Below, one piece after another: positions 9,151-18,443 of a stretch of DNA of 64,000 nucleotides. Within the stretch, counting starts at the first letter, position 1; every line of letters starts with the position of its first letter. The stretch spans positions 496,001-560,000 of the forward strand of contig NC_022247.1 in NCBI RefSeq assembly GCF_000463015.1. Reading direction: 5' to 3'. The notes beneath the pieces are model-generated. The model saw only the letters and a list, made by a program, of their open reading frames with translations. It was not told the DNA's origin and searched no databases. The stretch is from Variovorax paradoxus B4. Lineage in GTDB: Bacteria > Pseudomonadota > Gammaproteobacteria > Burkholderiales > Burkholderiaceae_C. Position numbers and translations under genes: made by a program.

Positions 9151-9480
9151 ATGGATCCCGTTTCCCATACCGTCATCAACCTCATCATCTTCGTGCTGGC
9201 CATCTACGTGGGCTACCACGTGGTGTGGACCGTCACGCCCGCGCTGCACACGCCGCTGATGGCCGTGACCAACGCGATCTCGGCCATCGTGATCGTGGGC
9301 GCCATGCTGGCGGCCGCGCTCACCGAAACCACGCTGGGCAAGACCATGGGCGTGCTCGCGGTGGCGCTCGCGGCGGTGAACATCTTCGGCGGCTTCCTCG
9401 TCACGCGGCGCATGCTCGAGATGTTCAGGAAGAAAGAGAAGAAGGCCGCACCGAAGGCCGAAGCGGGAGCCTCCCAATGA
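9151..9480 (+). CDS. pntAB: NAD(P) transhydrogenase subunit alpha part 2 (PntAB)
   Basis: The 109-residue membrane protein contributes part of domain II, the proton channel. It has three to four hydrophobic segments (HTVINLIIFVLAIYVGYHVV, then AVTNAISAIVIVGAMLAAAL and VLAVALAAVNIFGGFLV) and a basic C terminus with RRMLEMFRKKEKK. It follows pntAA by 24 bases and overlaps pntB by the sequence ATGA, so translation is coupled. Confidence 0.95.
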   Translation: MDPVSHTVINLIIFVLAIYVGYHVVWTVTPALHTPLMAVTNAISAIVIVGAMLAAALTETTLGKTMGVLAVALAAVNIFGGFLVTRRMLEMFRKKEKKAAPKAEAGASQ

Positions 9481-10904
9481 GCATGAACGTCGTCACGCTG
9501 CTGTACCTCGTTGCGAGCGTCTGCTTCATCCAGGCCCTCAAGGGCCTGAGCCATCCCACCACTTCCATCCGCGGCAACGTCTTCGGCATGACCGGCATGG
9601 CCATCGCGGTGGTGACCACCGGCGCGTTGATCTACAAGCTGGCCGGCGGCCACCTCACGGGCCTGGGCTGGGTGTTGCTGGGGCTGGTGGCCGGTGGCGG
9701 CTACGGCGCCTACCGCGCCAAGACGGTCGAGATGACCAAGATGCCCGAGCTGGTGGCCTTCTTCCACAGCATGATCGGCCTGGCGGCGGTGTTCATCGCG
9801 GTCGCGGCCGTGGTCGAACCCGCGGCCATGCTGGAAGGCCTCGCCAAGGGCGCGGCCATTCCCACCGGCAACCGGCTCGAGCTGTTCCTGGGCGCGGCCA
9901 TCGGCGCCATCACCTTCAGCGGCTCGGTCATCGCCTTCGGCAAGCTCTCGGGCACCTACAAGTTCCGGCTGTTCCAGGGCGCGCCAGTGCAGTTCGCGGG
10001 CCAGCACATGCTGAACCTCGTGCTCGGCCTGGCCATGATCGGGCTCGGGCTGGTGTTCATGTTCACCGAAAGCTGGCCGGCCTTCTTCGCGATGCTGGCG
10101 CTGGCCTTCGTGATGGGCGTGCTCATCATCATCCCGATCGGCGGCGCCGACATGCCGGTGGTGGTGTCGATGCTCAACAGCTACTCCGGCTGGGCGGCCG
10201 CGGGCATCGGCTTCAGCCTGAACAACGCGATGCTGATCGTGGCCGGTTCGCTGGTGGGCTCTTCGGGCGCGATCCTGAGCTACATCATGTGCAAGGCCAT
10301 GAACCGCTCGTTCTTCAACGTGATCCTGGGCGGCTTCGGCGGCGAGGCGGTCAGCGCGGCCGGCGGCGCGAAGGAGCAGCGGCCGGTCAAGAGCGGCAGC
10401 GCCGACGACGCGGCCTACATGCTGTCCAACGCCGAGACCGTGATCATCGTGCCGGGCTACGGCCTGGCGGTGGCGCGTGCCCAGCACGCGGTGAACGAAC
10501 TGGCCGAGAAGCTCGTCCACAAGGGGGTGACGGTGAAGTACGCGATCCACCCGGTGGCCGGCCGCATGCCGGGCCACATGAACGTGCTGCTGGCGGAAGC
10601 CGAGGTGCCGTACGACCAGGTGTTCGAGATGGAGGACATCAACGGCGAGTTCGCGCAGGCGGACGTGGCGATCATCCTGGGAGCCAACGACGTGGTGAAC
10701 CCGGCGGCGCTCACCAAGGGCAGCCCGATCTACGGCATGCCCATCCTGGAGGCCTACAAGGCCAAGACGGTGATCGTGAACAAGCGCTCCATGGCCGCGG
10801 GCTATGCGGGTCTGGACAACGAACTCTTCTACATGGACAAGACCATGATGGTCTTTGGGGATGCGAAGAAAGTAGTGGAAGATATGGGCAAGGCCATCGA
10901 ATAG
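9477..10904 (+). CDS. pntB: NAD(P) transhydrogenase subunit beta (PntB)
   Basis: PntB (475 residues) has about eight or nine membrane segments in its first 270 residues, completing the proton channel, and a C-terminal NADP(H)-binding domain III with VPGYGLAVARAQHAVNEL, HPVAGRMPGHMNVLLAEA and IILGANDVVNPAA. The start overlaps the pntAB stop (ATGA). The three subunits together form the complete enzyme. A hairpin about 40 bases downstream may end the transcript before fadD. Confidence 0.97.
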   Translation: MSMNVVTLLYLVASVCFIQALKGLSHPTTSIRGNVFGMTGMAIAVVTTGALIYKLAGGHLTGLGWVLLGLVAGGGYGAYRAKTVEMTKMPELVAFFHSMIGLAAVFIAVAAVVEPAAMLEGLAKGAAIPTGNRLELFLGAAIGAITFSGSVIAFGKLSGTYKFRLFQGAPVQFAGQHMLNLVLGLAMIGLGLVFMFTESWPAFFAMLALAFVMGVLIIIPIGGADMPVVVSMLNSYSGWAAAGIGFSLNNAMLIVAGSLVGSSGAILSYIMCKAMNRSFFNVILGGFGGEAVSAAGGAKEQRPVKSGSADDAAYMLSNAETVIIVPGYGLAVARAQHAVNELAEKLVHKGVTVKYAIHPVAGRMPGHMNVLLAEAEVPYDQVFEMEDINGEFAQADVAIILGANDVVNPAALTKGSPIYGMPILEAYKAKTVIVNKRSMAAGYAGLDNELFYMDKTMMVFGDAKKVVEDMGKAIE

Positions 10905-10946
10905 GCCCAAGGTCCGCACCCGCGCAGTGCGGGTCAGATCATCATC

Positions 10947-10975
10947 GCGGCGCCACTTGTGCGCCGCTGTTGTTT
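10947..10975 (+). terminator. Possible terminator after pntB
   Basis: GCGGCGC and GCGCCGC pair perfectly around a seven-base loop and are followed by TGTTGTTT, a T-rich but interrupted tail. It lies 42 bases after pntB and about 30 before fadD. Confidence 0.45.
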
Positions 10976-11005
10976 CAAAACATGCGATTCCGAGGAGACA
11001 TACCC

Positions 11006-12685
11006 ATGACCGACCGCCCCTGGCTCAGCAGCTATCCGCAAGGCGTGCCCGCCGACATCGACGCTTCGCAGTATTCCTCGCTGGTCGGGCTCATGGAGGA
11101 GAGTTTCACCAAGTACGCCGACCGCACGGCCTACAGCTTCATGGGCAAGGACGTCAGCTATGCGGAGACCGACAAGCTCAGCAAGGCCTTCGGCGCGTAC
11201 CTGCAGGGGCTGGGGCTGGCCAAGGGCGACCGCGTCGCGGTCATGATGCCCAACTGTCCGCAGTATCCGATCGCGGTCTCGGCCATCCTGCGTGCCGGCC
11301 TGATCCTGGTGAACGTGAATCCGCTGTACACGCCGCGCGAACTCGAGCACCAGCTCAAGGACTCGGGCGCGAAGGCCATCGTCATCATGGAGAACTTCGG
11401 CACCACGCTGCAGCAGTGCATCGCGGCCACGCCGATCAAGCACATCGTGCTGGCTGCCATGGGCGACCGGCTCGGCTTCCTCAAGGGCGCGCTCGTCAAT
11501 TACGTGGTGCGCAACGTGAAGAAGCTCGTGCCGCACTACAGCCTGCCGGGCGCGGTGCGCTTCAACGATGCACTCGACCAGGGGGCGAGCCGCACCCTGC
11601 AGCTGCCGGCCATCGGACCCGACGACGTGGCCGTGCTGCAGTACACCGGCGGCACCACCGGCGTCTCGAAGGGCGCGGTGCTGCTGCACCGCAACGTCAT
11701 TGCGAACGTGCTGCAGTCCGAAGCCTGGAACGAACCCGTGATGGCGCAGGTGCCGGCCAACGAGCAGCCCACAAGTGTTTGCGCGCTGCCGCTGTATCAC
11801 ATCTTTGCCTTCACGGTGGGCATGATGCTGAGCATGCGCACGGGCGGCAAGCTGATCCTGATCCCGAATCCGCGCGACCTCGCGGGCGTGCTGAAGGAAC
11901 TGTCCAAGCACACGATCCACAGCTTTCCCGCAGTCAACACGCTGTTCAACGGGCTGGCCAACCACCCTGATTTCAACACCGTCAACTGGAAGAACCTCAA
12001 GGTCTCGGTGGGCGGCGGCATGGCCGTGCAAGCGGCGGTCGCGAAGCTCTGGCTCGAAAAGACCGGCTGCCCGATCTGCGAGGGCTACGGCCTTTCGGAA
12101 ACCTCGCCCTCGGCCACCTGCAACCCGACCAACAGCAAGGCCTACACCGGCACCATCGGCCTGCCGCTGCCGAGCACCTGGCTCAAGCTGCTCGACGACG
12201 AGGGCCGCGAAGTGCCGATGGGCCAGCCCGGCGAAATCGCGATCAAGGGACCGCAGGTGATGGCCGGCTACTGGCAGCGCCCCGACGAAACCGCCAAGGT
12301 CATGACGCCCGACGGCTACTTCAAGAGCGGCGACATCGGCGTGGTCGACGAGCGCGGCTACTTCAAGGTGGTCGACCGCAAGAAGGACATGATCCTGGTG
12401 TCGGGCTTCAACGTGTACCCCAACGAGGTCGAGGACGTGGTGGCGCAGATTCCGGGCGTGCTCGAATGCGCGGCCGTCGGCGTGGCCGACGACAAGACCG
12501 GCGAGGCGGTCAAGCTCGTGATCGTCAAGAAGGACGAGTCGCTGACCGAAGCACAGGTGCGCGAATACTGCAGAGCAAACCTTACGGGTTACAAGCAGCC
12601 GCGAATCGTGGAGTTTCGTACTGAGCTTCCGAAGACGCCGGTCGGAAAGATCCTGCGGCGCGAACTGCGCGACGTCAAGAAGTAA
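11006..12685 (+). CDS. fadD: Long-chain fatty-acid--CoA ligase FadD
   Basis: The enzyme activates long-chain fatty acids to acyl-CoA through an acyl-AMP intermediate, at the inner membrane. The 559-residue protein has the AMP-binding P-loop YTGGTTGVSKGA, the GYGLSETSP motif, and the FACS signature region SGDIGVVDERGYFKVVDRKKD, ending with PKTPVGKILRRELRD containing the catalytic Lys. Length is standard for FadD. The start ATGACCGACCGC follows CGAGGAGACA, a clear ribosome-binding site. The dipeptide-type ABC operon begins 50 bases downstream. Its specificity for chain length is inferred from overall resemblance. Confidence 0.95.
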   Translation: MTDRPWLSSYPQGVPADIDASQYSSLVGLMEESFTKYADRTAYSFMGKDVSYAETDKLSKAFGAYLQGLGLAKGDRVAVMMPNCPQYPIAVSAILRAGLILVNVNPLYTPRELEHQLKDSGAKAIVIMENFGTTLQQCIAATPIKHIVLAAMGDRLGFLKGALVNYVVRNVKKLVPHYSLPGAVRFNDALDQGASRTLQLPAIGPDDVAVLQYTGGTTGVSKGAVLLHRNVIANVLQSEAWNEPVMAQVPANEQPTSVCALPLYHIFAFTVGMMLSMRTGGKLILIPNPRDLAGVLKELSKHTIHSFPAVNTLFNGLANHPDFNTVNWKNLKVSVGGGMAVQAAVAKLWLEKTGCPICEGYGLSETSPSATCNPTNSKAYTGTIGLPLPSTWLKLLDDEGREVPMGQPGEIAIKGPQVMAGYWQRPDETAKVMTPDGYFKSGDIGVVDERGYFKVVDRKKDMILVSGFNVYPNEVEDVVAQIPGVLECAAVGVADDKTGEAVKLVIVKKDESLTEAQVREYCRANLTGYKQPRIVEFRTELPKTPVGKILRRELRDVKK

Positions 12686-12709
12686 GGGTTCGGCCCGGGT
12701 AGGGCTGCG

Positions 12710-12739
12710 GCATCGATCTTGCATATTGCGGATCGATGC
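12710..12739. promoter_or_regulatory. Inverted repeat spanning the start codon of the dppB-like gene
   Basis: GCATCGATC and GATCGATGC are a perfect 9+9 inverted repeat with a 12-base spacer; the right arm includes the ATG of the permease gene at 12736. As RNA it could form a hairpin sequestering the start codon; as DNA it could bind a dimeric regulator. No T-run follows. No strong Shine-Dalgarno is seen before this ATG. Confidence 0.5.
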
Positions 12740-13740
12740 TTCGCTTCCTACTCACGCGGGTGAGCTTGCTGGTGCCGACCTTCATCGGCATGACGCTGCT
12801 TGCCTTCTTCCTCATCCGGCTGGTGCCGGGCGATCCCATTGAAACCATGGCCGGCGAACGCGGGATCGACCCCGCGCGCCATGCCCAGCTGCGCGCGGCC
12901 TACGGCTTCGACAAGCCGGTGATCGTGCAGTACGGCATCTACATCGGCCGCGTGCTGCGCGGCGATCTCGGCAAGTCGCTCATCACGCAGGAATCGGTCG
13001 CCAACGAGTTCCTCGCACTGTTTCCCGCCACGGTCGAGCTTGCGGTGTGCGCGATTGCCTTTGCGCTGCTGCTGGGGCTGCCGGCGGGCATCCTGGCGGC
13101 GGTGCGGCGCAATTCCATCTTCGACCATGGCGTGATGGCCACCTCGCTCACCGGCTATTCGATGCCGATCTTCTGGTGGGGGCTGCTGCTGATCCTGTTC
13201 TTCTCGGTGCAGCTGGGCTGGACACCCGTGTCGGGCCGCATCGCGGTGCAGTACTTCGTCGAGCCCGAGACCGGCTTCCTGCTGATCGACGCGCTGCGCG
13301 CCGGCGACACCGACGCTTTCTGGTCGGCTCTGCATCACCTGGTCTTGCCGGCCATCGTGCTCGGCACCGTGCCGCTCGCGGTCATCGCACGCATGACGCG
13401 CTCGGCCATGCTCGAGGTGCTGGGCGAGGACTACATCCGCACCGCGCGCGCCAAGGGCCTCTCGCGCCTTCGCGTGGTGGGGCTGCATGCGCTGCGCAAT
13501 GCGCTGATTCCGGTGGTCACGGTGATCGGCCTGCAGGTGGGCGTGCTCTTCACGGGTGCGATCCTCACCGAAACCATCTTTTCCTGGCCCGGTGTCGGCA
13601 AATGGCTCATCGAGGCCATCGGCCGGCGCGACTACCCGGTGCTGCAGGGCGGCATGCTGCTGCAGGGCGGCATCGTGATGGTGGTCAACCTGCTGGTCGA
13701 CGTGACCTACGGCGTCATCAACCCGAGGATCCGGCGCTGA
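12736..13740 (+). CDS. ABC transporter permease, DppB-like
   Basis: This is the first inner-membrane subunit of a peptide/nickel-class (PepT) importer. The 334-residue protein has an N-terminal membrane segment (FLLTRVSLLVPTFIGMTLLA), the subfamily motif RLVPGDPIETMAGERG, and about five more segments. The EAA loop for contact with the ATPases is DYIRTARAKGLSRLRVVGLH. The next gene begins two bases after its stop. Together with dppC-, dppD-, dppF- and dppA-like genes it forms a complete importer; the substrate is likely oligopeptides or dipeptides, judged by the binding protein. Confidence 0.93.
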   Translation: MLRFLLTRVSLLVPTFIGMTLLAFFLIRLVPGDPIETMAGERGIDPARHAQLRAAYGFDKPVIVQYGIYIGRVLRGDLGKSLITQESVANEFLALFPATVELAVCAIAFALLLGLPAGILAAVRRNSIFDHGVMATSLTGYSMPIFWWGLLLILFFSVQLGWTPVSGRIAVQYFVEPETGFLLIDALRAGDTDAFWSALHHLVLPAIVLGTVPLAVIARMTRSAMLEVLGEDYIRTARAKGLSRLRVVGLHALRNALIPVVTVIGLQVGVLFTGAILTETIFSWPGVGKWLIEAIGRRDYPVLQGGMLLQGGIVMVVNLLVDVTYGVINPRIRR

Positions 13741-13742
13741 AC

Positions 13743-14648
13743 ATGGCCTCGACTCAAACCATTTCCTCGACCGGCGCGGGCCAGGCGCCGCCCGGTCCCT
13801 GGCGCGAGTTCTGGACGGCCTTTTCGGCCAACCGCGGCGCGGTCATCGGGCTTGCCACCATCGCGGTGCTGCTGCTCGTCGCGCTGTTCGCGCCGTGGAT
13901 TGCGCCGCATGCGCCGAACGAAACCAACAGCGCCGTCTTCCTGCTGCCGCCGGCATGGCAGCAGGGCGGTTCCGCCAGCTACCTGCTGGGCACCGACGCC
14001 ATCGGGCGCGACATTCTTTCGCGCCTCATGTTCGGCGCGCGGCTGTCGCTGTCGATCGGCGTGGCCGTGGTGGCGCTGTCGGTGGTGGCGGGCGTCGTGC
14101 TCGGCCTGGTTGCGGGGTTCTTCCGCGGCGTGCTCGAGATCGCGATCATGCGGCTGATGGACATCGTGCTGACGCTGCCGAGCCTGCTGCTCGCCATCGT
14201 GATCGTCGCGATCCTCGGGCCGGGGCTGGTCAACGCCATGCTCGCGGTGGCGATCGTGGTGCTGCCGCACTATGTGCGCATCACCCGCGCGGCGGTCATT
14301 GCCGAAGTGTCGCGCGACTACGTGACGGCGGCGCGCGTGAGCGGTGCCGGCACGCTGCGCCTGATGTTCAGCGAGGTGCTGCCCAACTGCGCGGCACCGC
14401 TCATCGTGCAGGCCTCGCTCGGCATCTCGACCGCCATCCTCGACGCGGCCGCGCTCGGCTTCCTCGGCCTCGGCGCGCAGCCGCCGTCGCCCGAGTGGGG
14501 AACGATGCTGGCCGATGCGCGCGAGTTCGTGCTGCGCGCATGGTGGGTCGTGACCTTCCCGGGCCTCGCGATTCTCGCGGCCGTGCTGGCCTTCAATCTG
14601 CTCGGCGACGGCCTGCGCGATGCGCTCGACCCCAAACTGAAACGATGA
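13743..14648 (+). CDS. ABC transporter permease, DppC-like
   Basis: The second permease subunit has 301 residues. It shows the usual N-terminal cytoplasmic stretch then a membrane segment (VIGLATIAVLLLVALFAPW), the periplasmic motif YLLGTDAIGRDILSRLMFGA characteristic of DppC/OppC, and the EAA loop DYVTAARVSGAGTLRLM. It starts two bases after the dppB-like stop. A 118-base gap to the next ATPase gene contains a dispersed repeat. Confidence 0.93.
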   Translation: MASTQTISSTGAGQAPPGPWREFWTAFSANRGAVIGLATIAVLLLVALFAPWIAPHAPNETNSAVFLLPPAWQQGGSASYLLGTDAIGRDILSRLMFGARLSLSIGVAVVALSVVAGVVLGLVAGFFRGVLEIAIMRLMDIVLTLPSLLLAIVIVAILGPGLVNAMLAVAIVVLPHYVRITRAAVIAEVSRDYVTAARVSGAGTLRLMFSEVLPNCAAPLIVQASLGISTAILDAAALGFLGLGAQPPSPEWGTMLADAREFVLRAWWVVTFPGLAILAAVLAFNLLGDGLRDALDPKLKR

Positions 14649-14680
14649 CAACGTTCGATGACCCGATTCCAGGGGCGCCG

Positions 14681-14762
14681 CGGAACCGGCTTTGCCGGGC
14701 CGCTGGTGCCGCCGCCTGCAAGGGGGTTGGCGAAGCGACACGAAGTGCGCGAAGACTGGGGG
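14681..14762. repeat. Dispersed intergenic repeat, copy A
   Basis: Two conserved blocks are seen: GGAACCGGCTTTGCCGGGCC at 14682-14701 (a small hairpin) and GACACGAAGTGCGCGAAG at 14737-14754, followed by ACTGGGGG. The same two blocks in the same order occur at 46593-46674, and the second block alone at 52186-52214. The copy lies within the transporter operon, and its terminal G-run sits four bases before the ATG of the dppD-like gene, where it can act as the Shine-Dalgarno. Confidence 0.8.
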
Positions 14763-14766
14763 TGAG

Positions 14767-15801
14767 ATGAGTCTTCTGGACATCAAGGACCTGCACGTCG
14801 AATTCCCGACGCAGGGCGGCGTGCTGCATGCCGTCGACGGCGTGAGCCTCACGCTCGAGGAGGGCGAGGTGCTCGGCATCGTCGGCGAATCGGGTTCGGG
14901 CAAGAGCGTGACGATGATGGCGCTAATGGGCCTCGTGGGCTTTCCGGGCCGCGTGCGCGCGGACCACATGCGCTTCGCGGGCAAGGAGCTGCTCGGCATC
15001 TCCGACAAGGCCCGCCGCGCGCTGGTCGGCAAGGAGGTCGCGATGATCTTCCAGGAACCGACCACCAGCCTCAACCCCTGCTTCACCATCGGCTTCCAGT
15101 TGATGGAAACGCTGCGGCTGCACCTTCATCTGGACCGGCGCACGGCGAAGAAGCGCGCGACCGAACTGCTCGAACAGGTCGGCATACCCGCCGCGTCGTC
15201 GCGCCTGGGCAGCTATCCGCACCAGCTCTCGGGCGGCATGAACCAGCGGGTGATGATCGCGATGGCCATTGCCTGCAATCCGCGCCTGTTGATCGCCGAC
15301 GAGCCGACCACCGCGCTCGACGTGACGATCCAGGCGCAGATCCTCGACCTGCTGCGCGAGCTGCAGAAGGAGCGCGGCATGGCGCTGGTGCTCATCACGC
15401 ACAACATGGGCGTGGTCAGCGAAATGGCGCAGCGCATTGCCGTGATGTATGCGGGCCAGGTGATGGAGCAGCAGCGCGTCGACCGGCTCTTTGCGAATCC
15501 GCAGCATCCCTATACCGAGGCCCTGCTGGCCGCGCTGCCCGAGCGCGCGGCGCCCGAGGGGCGGCTTGCCACCATCGCGGGCGTGGTGCCGGGCGTGCAC
15601 GACCGGCCGGCCGGCTGCCTGTTCGCGCCGCGCTGCAGCTATGTGACGACAAAAGCCTGCAACGTGCGGCCGGCGCTGCGCGCGGTGGCGTCCCAGCCCG
15701 GCGCCGAGGTGTGTTGCCATTTCCCGCTCGGCGAGCCCGGGCGGATGGCGGCCATCAAGGCCGACCGGCCGCGGCAGCAGGCCGTGGAGGCGCTGCCATG
15801 A
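14767..15801 (+). CDS. ABC transporter ATP-binding protein, DppD-like
   Basis: The 344-residue ATPase has Walker A GESGSGKS, the Q-loop [12 protein letters not shown], signature [14 protein letters not shown] and Walker [13 protein letters not shown]. The C-terminal oligopeptide-transporter extension with the cysteines CLFAPRCSY and ACNVRP may bind an iron-sulfur cluster, as in DppD of other bacteria. The start ATGAGTCTTCTGGAC follows the G-run of the dispersed repeat. It works as a heterodimer with the DppF-like protein encoded 22 bases downstream. Confidence 0.94.
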   Translation: MSLLDIKDLHVEFPTQGGVLHAVDGVSLTLEEGEVLGIVGESGSGKSVTMMALMGLVGFPGRVRADHMRFAGKELLGISDKARRALVGKEVAMIFQEPTTSLNPCFTIGFQLMETLRLHLHLDRRTAKKRATELLEQVGIPAASSRLGSYPHQLSGGMNQRVMIAMAIACNPRLLIADEPTTALDVTIQAQILDLLRELQKERGMALVLITHNMGVVSEMAQRIAVMYAGQVMEQQRVDRLFANPQHPYTEALLAALPERAAPEGRLATIAGVVPGVHDRPAGCLFAPRCSYVTTKACNVRPALRAVASQPGAEVCCHFPLGEPGRMAAIKADRPRQQAVEALP

Positions 15802-15823
15802 GCGCAGCGCCAAGGGGGCATCA

Positions 15824-16858
15824 ATGAGCGGCGATGTCGTCGTGGAGGCGCGCAACCTGCAGCGCACCTATGAAATACGGCGCGGCATGTTCCGCGCACC
15901 TGCGCAGTTGCGCGCGGTGGGCGATATCTCGTTTCGCATCGAGCGCGGTCGAACGCTGGCGGTGGTCGGCGAATCGGGCTGCGGCAAGTCCACGCTCGCG
16001 CGCATGGTCGCGCTGATCGAGAAGCCCACGGCCGGGCAGCTCACGCTGGTCGGCCACGACGCGGTGGACCCGCCCTCCGATCGCCGGCGCGAACTGCGCC
16101 AGGCAGTGCAGCTGGTGTTCCAGAACCCCTATGGTTCGCTCAATCCACGCAAGAAGATCAGCGCCGTGCTCGAGGATCCGCTGGCCATCAACACGGCGCT
16201 CGGCAAGCCCGAGCGGGCCGCCAAGGCGCGCGAGATGCTTGCGCGCGTGGGCCTGCGGCCCGAGCATGCGAACCGCTATCCGCACATGTTCTCGGGCGGC
16301 CAGCGCCAGCGCATTGCCATTGCGCGCGCGCTCATGCTGGAGCCGCGCCTTCTGGTGGCCGACGAGCCGGTATCGGCGCTCGACGTGTCGATCCAGGCGC
16401 AGGTGCTGAACCTGCTGGCCGACCTGCAGGCCGAACTCGGCCTGGCCTATCTCTTCATTTCGCACGATCTGGGCGTGGTGCGGCACATCGCGCACGACGT
16501 GCTGGTGATGTACCTCGGCCATGCGGTGGAGCAGGGCCCCAAGGCACGCATCTTCGCGCGGCCGCTGCATCCCTACACGCAGGCGCTGCTGGCGTCCACG
16601 CCCGGGCTCAGCAGCCAGCGCATCGTGCTCAAGGGCGAGCTGCCGTCGCCGCTGAATCCGCCTTCGGGCTGCGTCTTCAACACGCGCTGTCCGCACGTGA
16701 CGCAGCGCTGCCGCGAGGAGCGGCCCCTGCTGCGCGCGCTCGACGAGCGGCTGGTGGCCTGCCACTACGCCGAGAAGTTTCTCGATGGCACGCCGCCGGT
16801 CAGCGCCGATGTGCCTTTGTCCCCGCCGTTCGTCGCGCCCCTGGCGATGAACCCCTAG
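15824..16858 (+). CDS. ABC transporter ATP-binding protein, DppF-like
   Basis: The second ATPase has 344 residues, Walker A GESGCGKS, signature FSGGQRQRIAIARAL and Walker B LLVADEPVSALD, and the C-terminal motif PSGCVFNTRCPH. The reading frame ends in CCC-TAG at 16856-16858. The insertion sequence begins at the next base, and the CTAG target duplication contains the stop codon, so the protein is intact. Before the insertion the binding-protein gene would have followed about 30 bases later. Confidence 0.94.
   Translation: MSGDVVVEARNLQRTYEIRRGMFRAPAQLRAVGDISFRIERGRTLAVVGESGCGKSTLARMVALIEKPTAGQLTLVGHDAVDPPSDRRRELRQAVQLVFQNPYGSLNPRKKISAVLEDPLAINTALGKPERAAKAREMLARVGLRPEHANRYPHMFSGGQRQRIAIARALMLEPRLLVADEPVSALDVSIQAQVLNLLADLQAELGLAYLFISHDLGVVRHIAHDVLVMYLGHAVEQGPKARIFARPLHPYTQALLASTPGLSSQRIVLKGELPSPLNPPSGCVFNTRCPHVTQRCREERPLLRALDERLVACHYAEKFLDGTPPVSADVPLSPPFVAPLAMNP
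16855..16858. repeat. Target-site duplication CTAG, left
   Basis: CTAG directly precedes the left inverted repeat and is repeated directly after the right one at 18444-18447. It includes the TAG stop of the dppF-like gene. Confidence 0.85.
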
Positions 16859-18443
16859 CCTGGATATTTCGCGAGTAGAAGGTCGGCAGCCCTGAGCCGG
16901 GATGCGTTGTTATTGGTATCTGATGCCAAGAACATGCAACTCGAGAACAGGACTGCCAGTGCCAAAGTGTACCGATGTGCCAGTGAGATTTTGCAAGGTT
17001 GGGCGTCGCGTCGTGGAGGCGGCGTTTGACGGCGGAGATATCGTCAGCGACGGTGGTGCGGTACTGCTCAAGCAAGTCGATGAGCGCATCGGCTTGACGC
17101 GCGCGGCGGCGCGCGTGTTCGCTGACGCACGGCGCAAGGCCAGCGTGCGTCACGACATTCGCAGTCTGCTCGCGCAGCGCGTGTACGGCTTGTGTTGTGG
17201 CTGGGAAAGTGTTTCGCAGCACAACACGCTGCGCCATGACCTGGCGCACCAAACGGCGGTAGGTCGTGTCGTTGAGCTGGCCTCGGCGCCGACGTTGAGC
17301 CGGTTGGAGACTTCGGCCACGAGCGAGCATGCCGCGGCGTTGCACGCTGTTTTGTTGGATCAATTCATCGCTAGCCGCATGACGACCCCCGACGAACTCG
17401 TGCTCGACATCGATGCCACGCACATCCCGCTGTACGGTGACCAGGAAGGCGCGCACTTCCACGCCCACTACGACAACTACTGCTACTTGCCGCTGTACAT
17501 CTTCTGTGGGCAAGACATGCTCGCGTGCGTGCTGCGCCCGAGCTGGCGCGATCCGGCCAGCGTGCTCAGCGCGTTGATCAAGCTGATCGCGCGACGGCTG
17601 CGCCAGGCGTGGCCCGGCGTGCGGCTCGTGGTGCGCGGCGACTCCGGCTTCTGTCGCCCGAAGGCGCTGCGCCGCTTCGACGCCTGGGGCATTGACTACA
17701 TCGTGGGCCTGCAGAAGAACTCCGCCTTGCTTGAACGCGTGGCCATCGCTGAACACGCGCTGGCCGAGCAGTACGAAGCCGTCGGCACGAAGCAGCGCCT
17801 GATCGGCGAGTTCCGATATGCAACGCGCAGCTGGGAGCGTGAGCGGCGCGTCATCGCGCGGCTGGAGCACGGCGCGCAAGGGCGCAATCCACGCTTCGTG
17901 GTCACGAGCCTGGAAGCGGGAGACGCCAAGTCGCTGTACGAGGACTTGTACTGCGCCCGCGGTGAGGCCGAGAACCGCATCAAGGAAGCGCAGATCGACC
18001 TGTTCGGTCGCCGCGGCAGTTGTCGCCGCTTCGCGTCCAACCAGATGCGCCTGCTGTTGGCTGCGCTGGCCTACACCTTGATGATCAACCTGCGCCGGCT
18101 GGCCCTTCAAGGCACGCAGTTGGAACGCGCGTGCACCGCCACCATCCGCGTCAAGCTGCTCAAGATCGGCGCCGCCGTGCTGCGCAATACCCGTCGCATC
18201 CGCCTGCTGCTGGCCTCGCACCACCCGCTCAAGCACGTCTTCCTCACGGCCGCTCGCGCACTGGCTCCATAGATCGCGTCGAGTGCTGTCCCCGGCACGT
18301 CGACAAACAACGGGGGTAAGGGGGCACTGCGTCTTCAGCCCCAGCAATGCGGCTGAAATCTCACTCATCGCGGTTGTATCGCGCGCTTCGCGCCCTACAT
18401 TGATCAACTGCCATCGCGACACGTCACTCGCGAAATATCCAGG
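16859..18443 (+). mobile_element. IS1380-family insertion sequence, complete (1585 bases)
   Basis: The element is bounded by perfect 18-base terminal inverted repeats, CCTGGATATTTCGCGAGT at 16859-16876 and its complement at 18426-18443, and flanked by CTAG duplications. It carries one transposase gene in the same direction as the operon. Ends starting with CC, a four-base duplication, this size and the transposase type all fit the IS1380 family. Perfect ends, clean duplication and an open transposase frame point to a recent, probably still mobile insertion. The last 150 bases are non-coding. Confidence 0.93.
16902..18272 (+). CDS. IS1380-family transposase
   Basis: The 456-residue protein (435-450 is usual for the family) starts at 16902 or at the in-frame ATG 16923. 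The DDE catalytic residues are seen as LVLDIDATHIPLYG (first Asp), VVRGDSGFCRP (second Asp) and ARGEAENRIKEAQ (Glu), with the family's YCYLPLYIFCGQDMLACVLR between. The N-terminal part with SDGGAVLLKQVDERIGLT is typical. No frameshift or stop is present, so the enzyme should be active. Confidence 0.95.
   Translation: MRCYWYLMPRTCNSRTGLPVPKCTDVPVRFCKVGRRVVEAAFDGGDIVSDGGAVLLKQVDERIGLTRAAARVFADARRKASVRHDIRSLLAQRVYGLCCGWESVSQHNTLRHDLAHQTAVGRVVELASAPTLSRLETSATSEHAAALHAVLLDQFIASRMTTPDELVLDIDATHIPLYGDQEGAHFHAHYDNYCYLPLYIFCGQDMLACVLRPSWRDPASVLSALIKLIARRLRQAWPGVRLVVRGDSGFCRPKALRRFDAWGIDYIVGLQKNSALLERVAIAEHALAEQYEAVGTKQRLIGEFRYATRSWERERRVIARLEHGAQGRNPRFVVTSLEAGDAKSLYEDLYCARGEAENRIKEAQIDLFGRRGSCRRFASNQMRLLLAALAYTLMINLRRLALQGTQLERACTATIRVKLLKIGAAVLRNTRRIRLLLASHHPLKHVFLTAARALAP

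Noticed and set aside
9213..10919. A minus-strand open frame of 568 codons opposite pntAB and pntB
   Set aside because: His/Arg-rich shadow of a real gene pair; no ribosome-binding site and no domain.
16800..18422. A minus-strand open frame across the insertion element
   Set aside because: It overlaps the transposase in antisense and extends over the element's end; only the transposase has recognisable motifs.
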